Source: Metabacillus flavus (GTDB lineage: Bacteria; Bacillota; Bacilli; Bacillales; Bacillaceae). From it: a stretch of DNA of 64,000 nucleotides. Location of the stretch: positions 1,674,001-1,738,000 of the forward strand of contig NZ_JAGVRK010000001.1 of assembly GCF_018283675.1 (NCBI RefSeq), read 5' to 3'. Below the pieces are notes generated by a model that had not been told where the DNA came from, searched no databases, and was given only the letters and a program-made list of their open reading frames with translations. Each line of letters begins with the position of its first letter. Within the stretch, counting starts at the first letter, position 1. A program made the position numbers and the translations under genes. Positions 26,867 through 35,933 of the stretch are shown piece after piece.

Positions 26867-27259
26867 ATGGCTACGAAAAAGCTGCATCCGAAAGTTGAGG
26901 AGTTCAAGGAATTTGTCCGAAAGCATCCAAAAATGATCCAAGAAGCGAAAAAAGGGACAAAGACGTGGCAGGAATACTATGAGAATTGGTATTTGCTTGG
27001 CGAAAATGATGCTTATTGGGACGATTATAAAGACGCTCGTCAGGAAGAAAAAGAAACGGATGAAGAAAAGGGATTCGTAACCCAGCTTTTTTCCGCTGTG
27101 AAAAAAATGGATGCAAACGAAATGAATATCAGCTTGAGTAAAATGAGCAATGCTGTTTCGACGGTTCAGAATCTGCTGGAAACATTCGGGGTTGCAAAGG
27201 GATCGGGAGGGACACCTTCAAACGGAGGCAGCAGACCTTTTTCCTTCAGGAAGGATTAA
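26867..27259 (+). CDS. ylbD: YlbD, putative spore coat protein
   Basis: 130 residues. ATG 26867 is eight bases from AGGGG; the earlier GTG lies inside the SD. The N-terminus has the conserved FVRKHPKMIQEAKKGTKTWQ and YYENWYLLGENDAYWDDYK. A Lys/Glu linker and an amphipathic helix follow, ending in a Gly/Ser tail. B. subtilis YlbD is reported as a coat protein. Closely followed by ylbE (3-bp gap). Confidence 0.88.
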   Translation: MATKKLHPKVEEFKEFVRKHPKMIQEAKKGTKTWQEYYENWYLLGENDAYWDDYKDARQEEKETDEEKGFVTQLFSAVKKMDANEMNISLSKMSNAVSTVQNLLETFGVAKGSGGTPSNGGSRPFSFRKD

Positions 27260-27262
27260 ACA

Positions 27263-27502
27263 ATGAGACAAGAAATCCAGGAATATATCCAATCCAAGCC
27301 GGAAATCACTAAATTTATCAGGGAACAGCCTCAATGGTACCGAAAGCTTTCCCGCAATCCTCAAGCCTTGGAAGAAATGAATCTTGCTATGATGAATTAT
27401 TACCAGAAAACCATTCCCCATAAGGTAGCGCAATTCTCAAATTCGATTCAGATGGCTTCAATGATGCTTGGTATGTTTCAGTCTATGAAGCAGCAAGATT
27501 AA
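27263..27502 (+). CDS. ylbE: YlbE-like protein
   Basis: 79 residues. Conserved REQPQWYRKLSRNPQALEEM followed by a Met/Gln-rich helix. No signal or membrane segment. Function unknown; paired with ylbD in Bacillus, so a sporulation role is inferred from the neighbour only. Confidence 0.85.
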   Translation: MRQEIQEYIQSKPEITKFIREQPQWYRKLSRNPQALEEMNLAMMNYYQKTIPHKVAQFSNSIQMASMMLGMFQSMKQQD

Positions 27503-27531
27503 AGCTTAAGCAAAAACGCTTAAGCTTTTTT
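27502..27531 (+). terminator. ylbD-ylbE terminator
   Basis: AAGCTTAAGC (27502-27511) pairs perfectly with GCTTAAGCTT (27518-27527), followed by a T run. It begins at the ylbE stop. Confidence 0.9.
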
Positions 27532-27581
27532 ACATGTTTTGACCAAGTTTGCAAAACCTAGTAAGAAAAGGAGGTGCACCT

Positions 27582-27980
27582 ATGGCAAGGACCATCCTTA
27601 TTCTTATGCTCACAATCTTTGCAGCTGGCTGTACGAATGACAAGCCCCGCCCAAAGGGTTTCGCAGGAGGAGCTGAGGCAAAAGCACTGGAATTGAGGCA
27701 GGGAAGTTATTCTATCCATCATTTTGTTAAAGGCGATACCGTATATGTGGAGTGTTTTGTTCCTAAAGGGAATTTTGGCGTGCCGGATAAAAAACTGAAA
27801 GATGGGGAGCTTTTTGTGACAGTTTCAATTGATGGGAATAAACAGAAGCGATTCATGACCCCTGCGTTTTCAATTTCCGGTTTAAAGACAGGATATCATG
27901 ATATATTGCTGAACGTTCATGCATATAACAGGCCTGATATCAGCCATAAGCCACGCAGCTGGACTGTAAAAGTCGACTAG
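27582..27980 (+). CDS. small lipoprotein of unknown function
   Basis: 132 residues with AGGAGGTG five bases before the ATG. The signal peptide ends FAAGC (Cys15), a lipobox. The mature part is a single beta-rich domain: SIHHFVKGDTVYVECFVPKG, DGELFVTVSIDGNKQKRF, then SGLKTGYHDILLNVHAYN, ending WTVKVD, like an extracellular beta-sandwich. I do not recognise a family. Inserted between ylbE and ylbF relative to B. subtilis. Confidence 0.75.
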   Translation: MARTILILMLTIFAAGCTNDKPRPKGFAGGAEAKALELRQGSYSIHHFVKGDTVYVECFVPKGNFGVPDKKLKDGELFVTVSIDGNKQKRFMTPAFSISGLKTGYHDILLNVHAYNRPDISHKPRSWTVKVD

Positions 27981-28046
27981 CTGCAGAAGGGGAATGGTTC
28001 TCTTCCTGCCTTTTTCATGGTAAAATGGTCAGTGGAGGTGCTGTCA

Positions 28047-28499
28047 TTGGTTTATGCAACAATGGAGAGTGTGCAAATACTGGAGCAGGCTGATCAGATC
28101 AGTGAAATGATCCTGAAATCGGACCTTGCGGAAGCCTATCGCATGCGTCTGGAAGACCTGAAAAAAGATCAAACGGCACAAGAAATTGTCAGCAGGTTTG
28201 TAAAAGTGAAAGACATATATGAGGATGTCCAGCGATTTGGAAAATACCATCCTGACTATAGAAAGATCTCAAAAGATATGCGGGAGATCAAAAGAGAGCT
28301 TGATTTAAATGAGAAAGTAGCTGCGTTCAGACGGGCCGAGACAGAGCTTCAAACCCTTTTGGATGAAATCAGCATACAGCTGGGAAGTGCAGTTTCTGAG
28401 CATGTTAAAGTGCCTACTGGAAATCCGTTCTTCGACAGCCTGTCCTCATGCGGAGGAGGCTGCGGTTCCGGCGGAGGATGCGGCTGCAAAGTTTCCTGA
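28047..28499 (+). CDS. ylbF: YlbF, Y-complex (RNase Y specificity) subunit
   Basis: 150 residues from TTG 28047, six bases after GGAGGTG, giving the family N-terminus YATMES. A helical YlbF/YmcA domain holds the near-invariant RFGKYHPDYRKISKDMREIK. The C-terminal CGGGCGSGGGCGC cluster is full. In B. subtilis YlbF, YmcA and YaaT form an Fe-S-containing complex that steers RNase Y and promotes sporulation, competence and biofilm formation. The Cys cluster fits iron-sulfur binding. Confidence 0.94.
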   Translation: MVYATMESVQILEQADQISEMILKSDLAEAYRMRLEDLKKDQTAQEIVSRFVKVKDIYEDVQRFGKYHPDYRKISKDMREIKRELDLNEKVAAFRRAETELQTLLDEISIQLGSAVSEHVKVPTGNPFFDSLSSCGGGCGSGGGCGCKVS

Positions 28500-28503
28500 G
28501 TCC

Positions 28504-28529
28504 AGAGGCGGAGGTTCTCCGCCTCTTTT
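28504..28529. terminator. ylbF terminator
   Basis: AGAGGCGGA (28504-28512) pairs with TCCGCCTCT (28518-28526), followed by a short T-rich run (TTTTATTTG). Confidence 0.7.
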
Positions 28530-28917
28530 ATTTGTTTAAAATACAATCTGGACATAGATTTCCGCAGCAAAACATTTTTTCCTGAGGGACGTAAAAACGA
28601 TGCCGATACACCCAATTATGACCTTCATTTCTTACAAAAACTGTTTTGCACGTAACTTTTTTATAAAGCATGGCTTTCTTAGCTGACTGATCAATCAGGC
28701 TGCTGAGCGACTCCATGCTTAAAGGGAAATCTGCGGTAATATAAAGGAATGGGATTCCGGTTATGACTGTCTTCCGGACAGATGATAGACTAGGGGCTGC
28801 AGACAAATTATCCAAAAAATCCTTCCAAATCAGGTCAAGTTCTGCAGGCAATCTTTTTTCCTCCTCCAGATGCATATTGTGAAAGAGTAAGAACTCTGAT
28901 AAACTTTTCTTGGACAT
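28528..28917 (-). CDS. unknown protein with C-terminal CCxxxCxxC motif, antisense between ylbF and ylbG
   Basis: 129 residues from ATG 28917, but that start has no SD. TTG at 28851 stands about eight bases after GGAGGAGG and would give 107 residues. The middle is alpha/beta (KTVITGIPFLYITADFPLS, KKAMLYKKVTCKTVFVRNEG). The C-terminus FCCGNLCPDCILNK carries four closely spaced Cys suited to metal or Fe-S binding. I do not recognise it. In B. subtilis ylbF and ylbG are adjacent, so this gene interrupts the pair on the opposite strand. Confidence 0.6.
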   Translation of the reverse strand: MSKKSLSEFLLFHNMHLEEEKRLPAELDLIWKDFLDNLSAAPSLSSVRKTVITGIPFLYITADFPLSMESLSSLIDQSAKKAMLYKKVTCKTVFVRNEGHNWVYRHRFYVPQEKMFCCGNLCPDCILNK

Positions 28918-28936
28918 GTGAAAAAGGGTGAGAAAA

Positions 28937-29209
28937 ATGGATGGAAAAAGACAAGGTCTAATCGTATGGATGCACTCATTGAAGCAGGTTAAAATGCTTC
29001 GCCGTTTTGGAAACGTTCACTATATCTCCAGAAGGCTCAAATATGTTGTTCTATACTGTGATATGGAGCAAAACGAGGCGCTTAGAGAGAAAATCGCATC
29101 TTACTCTTTTGTGAAGCATGTTGAACCCTCTTACAAGCCATTTCTCAAGCTCGAGTTTGAGAAAAAACAGGATAAAGCAAAAGAATATGATTACAAAATG
29201 GGTTTATAA
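28937..29209 (+). CDS. ylbG: YlbG, DUF2129 protein
   Basis: 90 residues from ATG 28937 behind AAGGGTGAG. Nearly the whole protein is family core: [20 protein letters not shown], then [18 protein letters not shown] and [20 protein letters not shown]. Small cytoplasmic protein of unknown function, always near ylbF in Bacillus. Ends at a strong terminator. Confidence 0.92.
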   Translation: MDGKRQGLIVWMHSLKQVKMLRRFGNVHYISRRLKYVVLYCDMEQNEALREKIASYSFVKHVEPSYKPFLKLEFEKKQDKAKEYDYKMGL

Positions 29210-29214
29210 TCCAA

Positions 29215-29245
29215 ACGCAATCCGGTATCCCGGATTGCGTTTTTT
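29215..29245. terminator. ylbG terminator (also serves the convergent gene)
   Basis: ACGCAATCCGG (29215-29225) pairs perfectly with CCGGATTGCGT (29230-29240) around a four-base loop, followed by six T. Confidence 0.9.
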
Positions 29246-29633
29246 AATTTAATGGGGGAAGGATATGATTTAATCTAAGAATTCCCGTTAAGTATTGATA
29301 ATATAGAATTGGTTCATGAAATACGGAAGAAGGCTTTACGTCAAACTGGTAGACAGGCTTTCCGGATTCCTCGGCAGCATGATGAAACAGCTGCCAGCGC
29401 TTCGTTTCTTTAACACGGGGATCGGTAATTCCTTCCCGGCAAATATAGATTGCCTGAAAATTCCCGGGATCAGTTGGAGACATAATAACTCCAACAGTCG
29501 TTACTTTTTTTCCATTATGTATGGTTGAAAGCTCAAGAAATGAAACGATTCTATGTTGATTGGATCGGATAATTTCCAGCAGTTCATATAAGTCTGAATA
29601 GCCCTCGCCAAGCTCGATAAAACGCTGTACCAT
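29244..29633 (-). CDS. conserved Bacillus protein of unknown function (DUF7147-like)
   Basis: 129 residues with AAAAGGAGAG before ATG. Soluble; conserved opening VQRFIELGEGYSDLYELLEI, then QAIYICREGI and VKPSSVFHEPILYYQYLTGI. From memory it matches a conserved Bacillus protein found beside ylbG/rsmD, sometimes mislabelled methylthioribose kinase; it has no kinase motifs. Function unknown. Confidence 0.72.
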   Translation of the reverse strand: MVQRFIELGEGYSDLYELLEIIRSNQHRIVSFLELSTIHNGKKVTTVGVIMSPTDPGNFQAIYICREGITDPRVKETKRWQLFHHAAEESGKPVYQFDVKPSSVFHEPILYYQYLTGILRLNHILPPLN

Positions 29634-29989
29634 TGAATACTCTCCTTTTTGCTGATGGATTCCATATCAAATGTAGCATGAATCTGAAAGTTGCGCCATT
29701 CAAGGAAATAAATGTATAGAAATGTAAAAGGCAGGCCATACTTTCTATTGACAGCATCTCGTTCATGATGTTGTTGCCAACCGCGGAGAAGACTTACGTT
29801 TCCCCATAAGTTCTTCCTCCGGTTTCTCCTCTCCCTTTTCCTTCTAGCCTTTTGGTTTAGAGGGACCCTGCGGTTATGCCGCGGGGTTTTTTTTATGCTT
29901 GCAATTGCCTGTCTTTTCTCCCTCTTTAATTTATGGTACGATGACTTTGCGAAAAAACAGGAAATTTGTAAAGCAGTGGTGAATAGAAA
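29634..29989. other. 356-bp gap before rsmD: orphan terminator, otherwise empty
   Basis: Apart from the terminator at 29866 I see no gene. The 120 bases before it are pyrimidine-rich (CTTCCTCC, TTCTCCTCTCCC). A TTGACA at about 29750 has no good -10 at 17 bases. Confidence 0.4.
29866..29894 (+). terminator. orphan terminator, possible end of a small RNA
   Basis: CCCTGCGG (29866-29873) pairs with CCGCGGGG (29879-29886, one G-U), followed by eight T. No plus-strand gene lies between it and the ylbG terminator 620 bases upstream, so it may end an unannotated short transcript. Confidence 0.75.
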
Positions 29990-31050
<1,061 letters not shown>

Positions 31051-31080
31051 GGGCGGAGAATCATCTCTGCCCCTTTTTTT
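31051..31080 (+). terminator. rsmD-coaD terminator
   Basis: GGGCGGAGA pairs with TCTCTGCCC (one G-U), followed by a T run. Confidence 0.85.
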
Positions 31081-31137
31081 ACACGAAAAGAAAGTATAAA
31101 TTTCTACTTCATCATCTTTCTTTGTATAAGTTGATTT

Positions 31138-31263
31138 GTCCAGCTCCAGCGCCTAGACCGATCTGAGGTGTCGGGGCCCGCAGGATGCGGGTCAGTTCTG
31201 TGCTGCGACAGGACGCCTCGCACTTAGCAGGACCTCATTTTTACAAGGCAGCTTGCGCTTTTC
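31138..31263 (-). repeat. single inverse copy of the structured mosaic repeat
   Basis: It begins GTCCAGCTCCAGCGCCTAG and ends GCTTGCGCTTTTCTT, the reverse complements of the end and start of the ctaF-ctaG units. Inside are CCCGCAGGATGCGGG and a diverged version of the three-way-junction module (TTAGCAGGACCTC). It lies between the coaD terminator and the ylbJ stop. Confidence 0.75.
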
Positions 31264-32466
31264 TTAATAAGCCGCATTTTTGCGCCAATAAAGCCAGATA
31301 TACAAACAAAGGAAAAATAGAGTAATGAGCGGACCAGCCGAATATAAAATGTTTAATGGCTCCAATTCTTCAATTCCATTCGGAGGTGCATATGTTTCTG
31401 AAATGCCTCCTCTGTTTACGTAGAGCGGCTTCCATAGCACCCATGTAAGAATGGCGGCGAAAAATCCCTGCATCATCCTTGCTATAAAAAATGGGAAAAA
31501 GCGAACGTCGGTTTCAGCTAGAATACTTGCAACCTGAGCTTGAACAGATAGGCCGCTGAATCCGAGTATAAACGATGCCATGATGACTTTAGAAAGCAGA
31601 CCGGCATTCGCTTTACTTGCTTCCATATTTCCTTGTGTGATCTCAAAAACCCCTGCAATCAGCGGCTTTGTAAGGGTTTCAGGGAGTGAGAATAAATAGA
31701 ATGCCTGGCTTAGGATACCAGCCGCCATATTTGAAAACCCAACGATATCCAAAATCCTCGTTAAAACAGAAAAGAGAATGATAAAGCCGCCAATGACAAG
31801 AAGCGTTTGTACAGAACCCAGAACTGCATCCCCAAGCATTTTTCCAATAGGCTTTTTGTTTTTTAAACGGGTCTCATGAAGTGCTCCGAAGGCCTCTGAA
31901 AATAAAGGGAAAGGGAATTTTTTGATCCGTATTTCGTTCTGAGCTTCTGTTTGTCTTCCATGAAATCGCATAATGATGCCTACAAGCAGGTTTGATAAAT
32001 AATGGGCGGAGGCAAGCAAAATACCCAGTGCGGGGTTTTTGAAAATTCCAACGGAAACAGCAGCAAACATAAAAAGAGGACTAGAACAATTTGTAAAGGA
32101 AACCAGCCTTTCCGCCTCAATATTGGTAAGCTGCTTTTCTTTTCGCAAACGCGCAGTAAGTTTTGCACCTGCAGGAAAACCTGATGCAATTCCCATTGCC
32201 CAGACGAATCCGCCTGACCCGGGAACCTTAAACAGCGGTCTCATGACAGGCTCTAAAAGGACACCCGCAAACCTGACAATACCGAAGCCAATAAGCAGCT
32301 CGGAAATGATAAAGAAAGGGAGCAGGGAAGGAAACACAATGGTCCACCAAACTTCCAGCCCGCCCCTTGAGGCCTCCAGAGAAGCCTTTGGATGCAAGAT
32401 AATGGATGCAGTGAGCGCAAGCATTAAAAATGCAATAAGCAGAGTATTCCACTTTTCACGGCTCAA
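31264..32466 (-). CDS. ylbJ: YlbJ, sporulation integral membrane protein
   Basis: 400 residues from TTG 32466 behind AGGGGGAG. About ten membrane segments in two Gate/nucleoside-recognition halves (GGLEVWWTIVFPSLLPFFII near 35, GFVWAMGIASGFPAGAKLTA near 86, FIILFSVLTRI, SFILGFSGLSVQAQ). B. subtilis ylbJ is sigma-E dependent and needed for heat-resistant spores. Substrate unknown. Confidence 0.93.
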   Translation of the reverse strand: MSREKWNTLLIAFLMLALTASIILHPKASLEASRGGLEVWWTIVFPSLLPFFIISELLIGFGIVRFAGVLLEPVMRPLFKVPGSGGFVWAMGIASGFPAGAKLTARLRKEKQLTNIEAERLVSFTNCSSPLFMFAAVSVGIFKNPALGILLASAHYLSNLLVGIIMRFHGRQTEAQNEIRIKKFPFPLFSEAFGALHETRLKNKKPIGKMLGDAVLGSVQTLLVIGGFIILFSVLTRILDIVGFSNMAAGILSQAFYLFSLPETLTKPLIAGVFEITQGNMEASKANAGLLSKVIMASFILGFSGLSVQAQVASILAETDVRFFPFFIARMMQGFFAAILTWVLWKPLYVNRGGISETYAPPNGIEELEPLNILYSAGPLITLFFLCLYIWLYWRKNAAY

Positions 32467-32628
32467 CAGGCTCCCCCTCTCTATGTTCTATACAATCAGA
32501 ACTGTGTAATGATAAAATAGTTGTCAGGCATGTACCTCTTCAATACCTTAATATACGAGAATAGCCTTCTATTTTAGACCATAAGATTCAGTATCTGCCT
32601 TTAAATGATTAGAGGAGGGCTGGTGAAC

Positions 32629-33420
32629 ATGGAACCTAAAATCGGTTTGGCGCTCGGATCTGGAGGAGCAAGAGGATTTGCACATCTGGGGGTATTGAAA
32701 GTATTGAAGGACGAGGGGATACCGGTTCACATGATAGCCGGGAGCAGTATGGGAGCACTTGTGGGAAGTTTTTATGCAGCAGGGCTTGATATAAAAAGTC
32801 TGTACCAAATAGCTGCAGCCTTTAAAAGAAGCTATTATTTAGATCTGACCATCCCTAAAATGGGATTTATTGCAGGTGAAAAAATAAAAGGTTTGATACG
32901 GGCTTTTACAAAGGGCAATAATATTGAAGATTTGAACATACCGCTTTCCATTGTGGCTACGGACTTATGCAAAGGTGAAAAAGTGATATTTACAAAAGGC
33001 CCGGTTGCAGAAGCCGTTCGCGCGAGCATTGCCATTCCGGGAATTTTTGTTCCGGAGGTCATTAATGGCAGGATGCTTGTAGACGGAGGAGTTGTTGACC
33101 GGGTTCCGGTATCGGTAGTCAGGGATATGGGGGCGGATCTTGTAATTTCGGTTGATGTTTCAGTAGTGAAAAGACAGGCAGCCATCACATCGATTTTTGA
33201 TGTGATCCTTCAAAGTCTTGATATTATGCAGGATGAACTGGTTCATCACCGTGCCGTTGCCTCCGACATTATGATACGCCCCCAAGTAGAGAAATTCAGC
33301 TCCAGATCTTTTACTAACATACAAGAGATTATTTTAAGCGGAGAAGAGGAGGCAAAAAAAAGCCTCCCAGCGATCCGTTCTCTGATTGACAATTGGAAGG
33401 AGTCTCAGAATGAGGAATAA
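32629..33420 (+). CDS. ylbK: YlbK, patatin-like phospholipase (RssA-like)
   Basis: 263 residues from ATG 32629, nine bases after GGAGGG; a GTG at 32623 is possible. Patatin features: oxyanion loop LGSGGARGFAHLGV near 8, nucleophile elbow GSSMG (Ser near 37), catalytic Asp in DGGVVDRVP near 153. Serine hydrolase, physiological substrate unknown. Its end overlaps ylbL by 11 bases. Confidence 0.92.
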   Translation: MEPKIGLALGSGGARGFAHLGVLKVLKDEGIPVHMIAGSSMGALVGSFYAAGLDIKSLYQIAAAFKRSYYLDLTIPKMGFIAGEKIKGLIRAFTKGNNIEDLNIPLSIVATDLCKGEKVIFTKGPVAEAVRASIAIPGIFVPEVINGRMLVDGGVVDRVPVSVVRDMGADLVISVDVSVVKRQAAITSIFDVILQSLDIMQDELVHHRAVASDIMIRPQVEKFSSRSFTNIQEIILSGEEEAKKSLPAIRSLIDNWKESQNEE

Positions 33421-34450
33421 ACGAAAAGGGGCAATCCGGGCTTTTGTCATCGGCATAATTATAGCCATGGCGATTTCCTACATAAAATTACCGTATTACG
33501 TAACAAAGCCCGGCAATGCTTCAGCCCTTGAACCCATCATTGAAGTAGATGGAGGCTACGATTCAGCTGGAAGCTTTTCATTGACTACTGTGAGCATCGG
33601 AAGGGCAAGTATTCTCGGTTATCTCGCAGCCCAGTTTGATGAATATGCTGAAATCCTCCCGATGAATCAAGTCAAAGCACCGGATGAATCCGATGAGGAA
33701 TACTTGAATAGACAGCTGAAACTGATGGAAGGCTCCCAGGAATCAGCGCTGATTCTTGCCTACCATGAGGCAGGAAAAGATGTGACAAGCAAATTCAACG
33801 GCGTGTATGTGAATTCACTTATCAAAGGCATGCCAGCTGCAAAAAGCTTAAAAGCAGGCGACAGAGTGTACGAAATTGATGGTAAAGCATTAAAAAGTTC
33901 AGAAGAATTCGTCAGCTACGTTGAAAAGAAAAAAGAAGGGGATCAATTATCCATTACCTTTGAACGCGGCGGCAAAAAAAGAACAGTTCCGGTTGCCATT
34001 GCGAAATTTCCTGAAAGCTTAACAAATGGCGGAGAATCTAAAGCGGGCATAGGGATCACCCTCATGACAGACAGAGAAGTAACCGTGAATCCTGACATTA
34101 AGCTTGATACTGAAGATATAGGCGGACCTTCCGCAGGTCTTATGATGAGCCTTGAAATATATGATCAGCTCACAAAAGAGGATTTTACAAAAGGCTACCA
34201 AATTGCCGGAACCGGTACAATCGCTGAAACTGGGGAAGTCGGCCCAATCGGAGGAATCTCCCAAAAGATTGTGGCGGCTGACAAATCCGGAGCCGAAATC
34301 TTCTTTGCCCCGAGCGAAAACGGTAAAAAGGGATCCAATTATGAAGAAGCCGTTAAAACCGCGAAGGACATTAAAACAAAAATGAAAATCGTTCCAGTTG
34401 ATCAATTCAATGATGCTGTGGGGTATTTGAAGCAGCTTAAATTAAAATAG
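33410..34450 (+). CDS. ylbL: YlbL, membrane-anchored PDZ/Lon-type serine protease
   Basis: 346 residues from ATG 33410 (AAGGAG seven bases upstream). One N-terminal membrane anchor, a PDZ-like segment (GMPAAKSLKAGDRVYEIDG near 138), then a Lon-type proteolytic domain with the catalytic Ser in GGPSAGLMMSLE near 236 and Lys in AGTGTIAETGEVGPIGGISQ-K near 282. In B. subtilis YlbL helps clear the SOS division inhibitor YneA. Confidence 0.93.
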   Translation: MRNKRKGAIRAFVIGIIIAMAISYIKLPYYVTKPGNASALEPIIEVDGGYDSAGSFSLTTVSIGRASILGYLAAQFDEYAEILPMNQVKAPDESDEEYLNRQLKLMEGSQESALILAYHEAGKDVTSKFNGVYVNSLIKGMPAAKSLKAGDRVYEIDGKALKSSEEFVSYVEKKKEGDQLSITFERGGKKRTVPVAIAKFPESLTNGGESKAGIGITLMTDREVTVNPDIKLDTEDIGGPSAGLMMSLEIYDQLTKEDFTKGYQIAGTGTIAETGEVGPIGGISQKIVAADKSGAEIFFAPSENGKKGSNYEEAVKTAKDIKTKMKIVPVDQFNDAVGYLKQLKLK

Positions 34451-34486
34451 AAAAGAGCCGCCAATAAATTCTGGCGGCTCTTTTCT
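34449..34486. terminator. bidirectional terminator ylbL/tmcAL
   Basis: AGAAAAGAGCCGCCA (34449-34463) pairs perfectly with TGGCGGCTCTTTTCT (34472-34486). Confidence 0.95.
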
Positions 34487-35717
34487 ATTCTTCATATCCT
34501 ACTCGAACAGGCGGTGTTGCATATTCTGCTTTTAATCGAGTGATCCTTTTTTGTTTTGGAAATCCCATTGCATAGATATTGGCTGCTTTTAAATCAAGAG
34601 AGAGGGCTGGATGCTCAAATGAATGTACATTCGTGATTAACGGGATTTTCAAATTCTTTTTTATGCTTCCTAAATAACGCTGACCAGATGGATTCATCCC
34701 TAAAACTCTAATAAAAGGACAGCGTTCTCCATTTACAGCCTCTTCCATCTGTCTTTTTGTCGTTCTTGTCAGCACGTGAACACACATACGCTGCAGTCTT
34801 GTCCATGTATACCGCTTAGTTTTCAGCCGTTCCATTAATTCCTGGAAGGAAGAGCTTTCTTTAATGGAAGACTTCAGACGATTCTCCAAGCCTTCCTCCA
34901 CCTCATATATTTCAGAAAGCTCCTTGCCAGACATAGATAAAACGTTATATTGCAAATATGGAAAGTATCTCTCCCAGCTTAGAAATGGATTTCCTTCTTT
35001 TGACCAGCCGGATAATATCCGATAGGTTGATTCAGGCACATATGGCTTTATTTCTTTAAGCGTTTCATTTCCGCTGAAAATGGCTTTTCGGAGACTTGTG
35101 GCACTGGCAATATCTCCTGAGGGAAGTGCCTCGTCATGGTAGCCTGCTGAAGTCCGCTGAATGGTATGAGCCTTCATCAAGCTTCCTTGCTCCAGAATCG
35201 AGGAAACATACTGAAAGCCCAGTATATTGTTCGGCTTGGTTAAATCAGCAAGCTCTCCCTTGAGGGCGTTAATGGTTTCAAACGAAAGGGAGAGGGCCTT
35301 CGGATAGCTCATGCCCTGGTTCATGTATTGTTTTATGCTTGTACTGTAACTTTGTTCATTTTGAGAGATCTGTTTGATTGCATTGTAAAAGGGCTCGATT
35401 TTTCCATCCTCACTGCCAAAACACAAATGAGCAGCTCCAAGCATATCCAAAATTGAAACAGCACCGTTTGCAAACGTACTTGCCTTTTGTGAAGAATAAA
35501 CGTAAGGCAGCTCGACTACTAAGTCAGCACCTGCCTCCAAAGCCATTCTGGCACGCTCCCATTTAGGCAAAAGGGCAGGCTCGCCCCTTTGAAGAAAGGT
35601 TCCGCTCATGACCGCAATCGTCACATCAGCCTTAGCTGCCTTTTTTGATTCCTGCATATGATAAAAATGTCCATTGTGAAATGGGTTGTATTCAACAATA
35701 AGCCCTAAAATATTCAA
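34485..35717 (-). CDS. tmcAL: TmcAL (YlbM), tRNA-Met cytidine acetate ligase
   Basis: 410 residues from TTG 35717, nine bases past AAAGGAG. The longer frame adds an unrelated N-terminus. Nucleotidyltransferase motif VEYNPFHNGHFYHM at the start, MSGTFLQRGEPALLPKWERA near 55; a helical tRNA-binding C-terminal half. It makes ac4C34 in elongator tRNA-Met from acetate and ATP. The transcript should start near 35848, giving a leader of about 130 nt containing a palindrome. Confidence 0.92.
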   Translation of the reverse strand: MNILGLIVEYNPFHNGHFYHMQESKKAAKADVTIAVMSGTFLQRGEPALLPKWERARMALEAGADLVVELPYVYSSQKASTFANGAVSILDMLGAAHLCFGSEDGKIEPFYNAIKQISQNEQSYSTSIKQYMNQGMSYPKALSLSFETINALKGELADLTKPNNILGFQYVSSILEQGSLMKAHTIQRTSAGYHDEALPSGDIASATSLRKAIFSGNETLKEIKPYVPESTYRILSGWSKEGNPFLSWERYFPYLQYNVLSMSGKELSEIYEVEEGLENRLKSSIKESSSFQELMERLKTKRYTWTRLQRMCVHVLTRTTKRQMEEAVNGERCPFIRVLGMNPSGQRYLGSIKKNLKIPLITNVHSFEHPALSLDLKAANIYAMGFPKQKRITRLKAEYATPPVRVGYEE

Positions 35718-35790
35718 TCGGAATGGCTCCTTTATTTTGAATTCCGGGTCAATCATGGTAGAGTATTCATAAAGCATAACCAGCTTAAAT

Positions 35791-35810
35791 CACACTTCTG
35801 CAAAAGTGTG
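35791..35810. promoter_or_regulatory. perfect palindrome in the tmcAL leader
   Basis: CACACTT (35791-35797) is inverted as AAGTGTG (35804-35810) around six bases. A TATAAT follows at 35812. It could be an operator or a leader hairpin. Confidence 0.4.
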
Positions 35811-35854
35811 ATATAATGCAGTTTAATGTATGGAAAGACGGCTTGAATGACTAT

Positions 35855-35883
35855 ATTATAGTGTAAAGAAAAAATATTGACAA
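35855..35883 (-). promoter_or_regulatory. sigma-A promoter for tmcAL
   Basis: Minus strand: TTGTCA (plus 35878-35883), 17-base spacer, TATAAT (35855-35860). Its -35 overlaps that of the ylbN promoter. Confidence 0.75.
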
Positions 35884-35905
35884 ATGGAATAGTGAAAGCT
35901 ATAAT
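35877..35905 (+). promoter_or_regulatory. consensus sigma-A promoter for ylbN-rpmF
   Basis: TTGACA (35877-35882), 17 bases, TATAAT (35900-35905): a perfect match. Start predicted near 35912, about 22 bases before ylbN. Confidence 0.88.
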
Positions 35906-35933
35906 TACCTTTGTTGCCTTGAGGTGATACCTA

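Noticed and set aside
29765-29809. 14-codon frame before the orphan terminator
   Set aside because: There is no ribosome binding site and nothing distinguishes it from chance.
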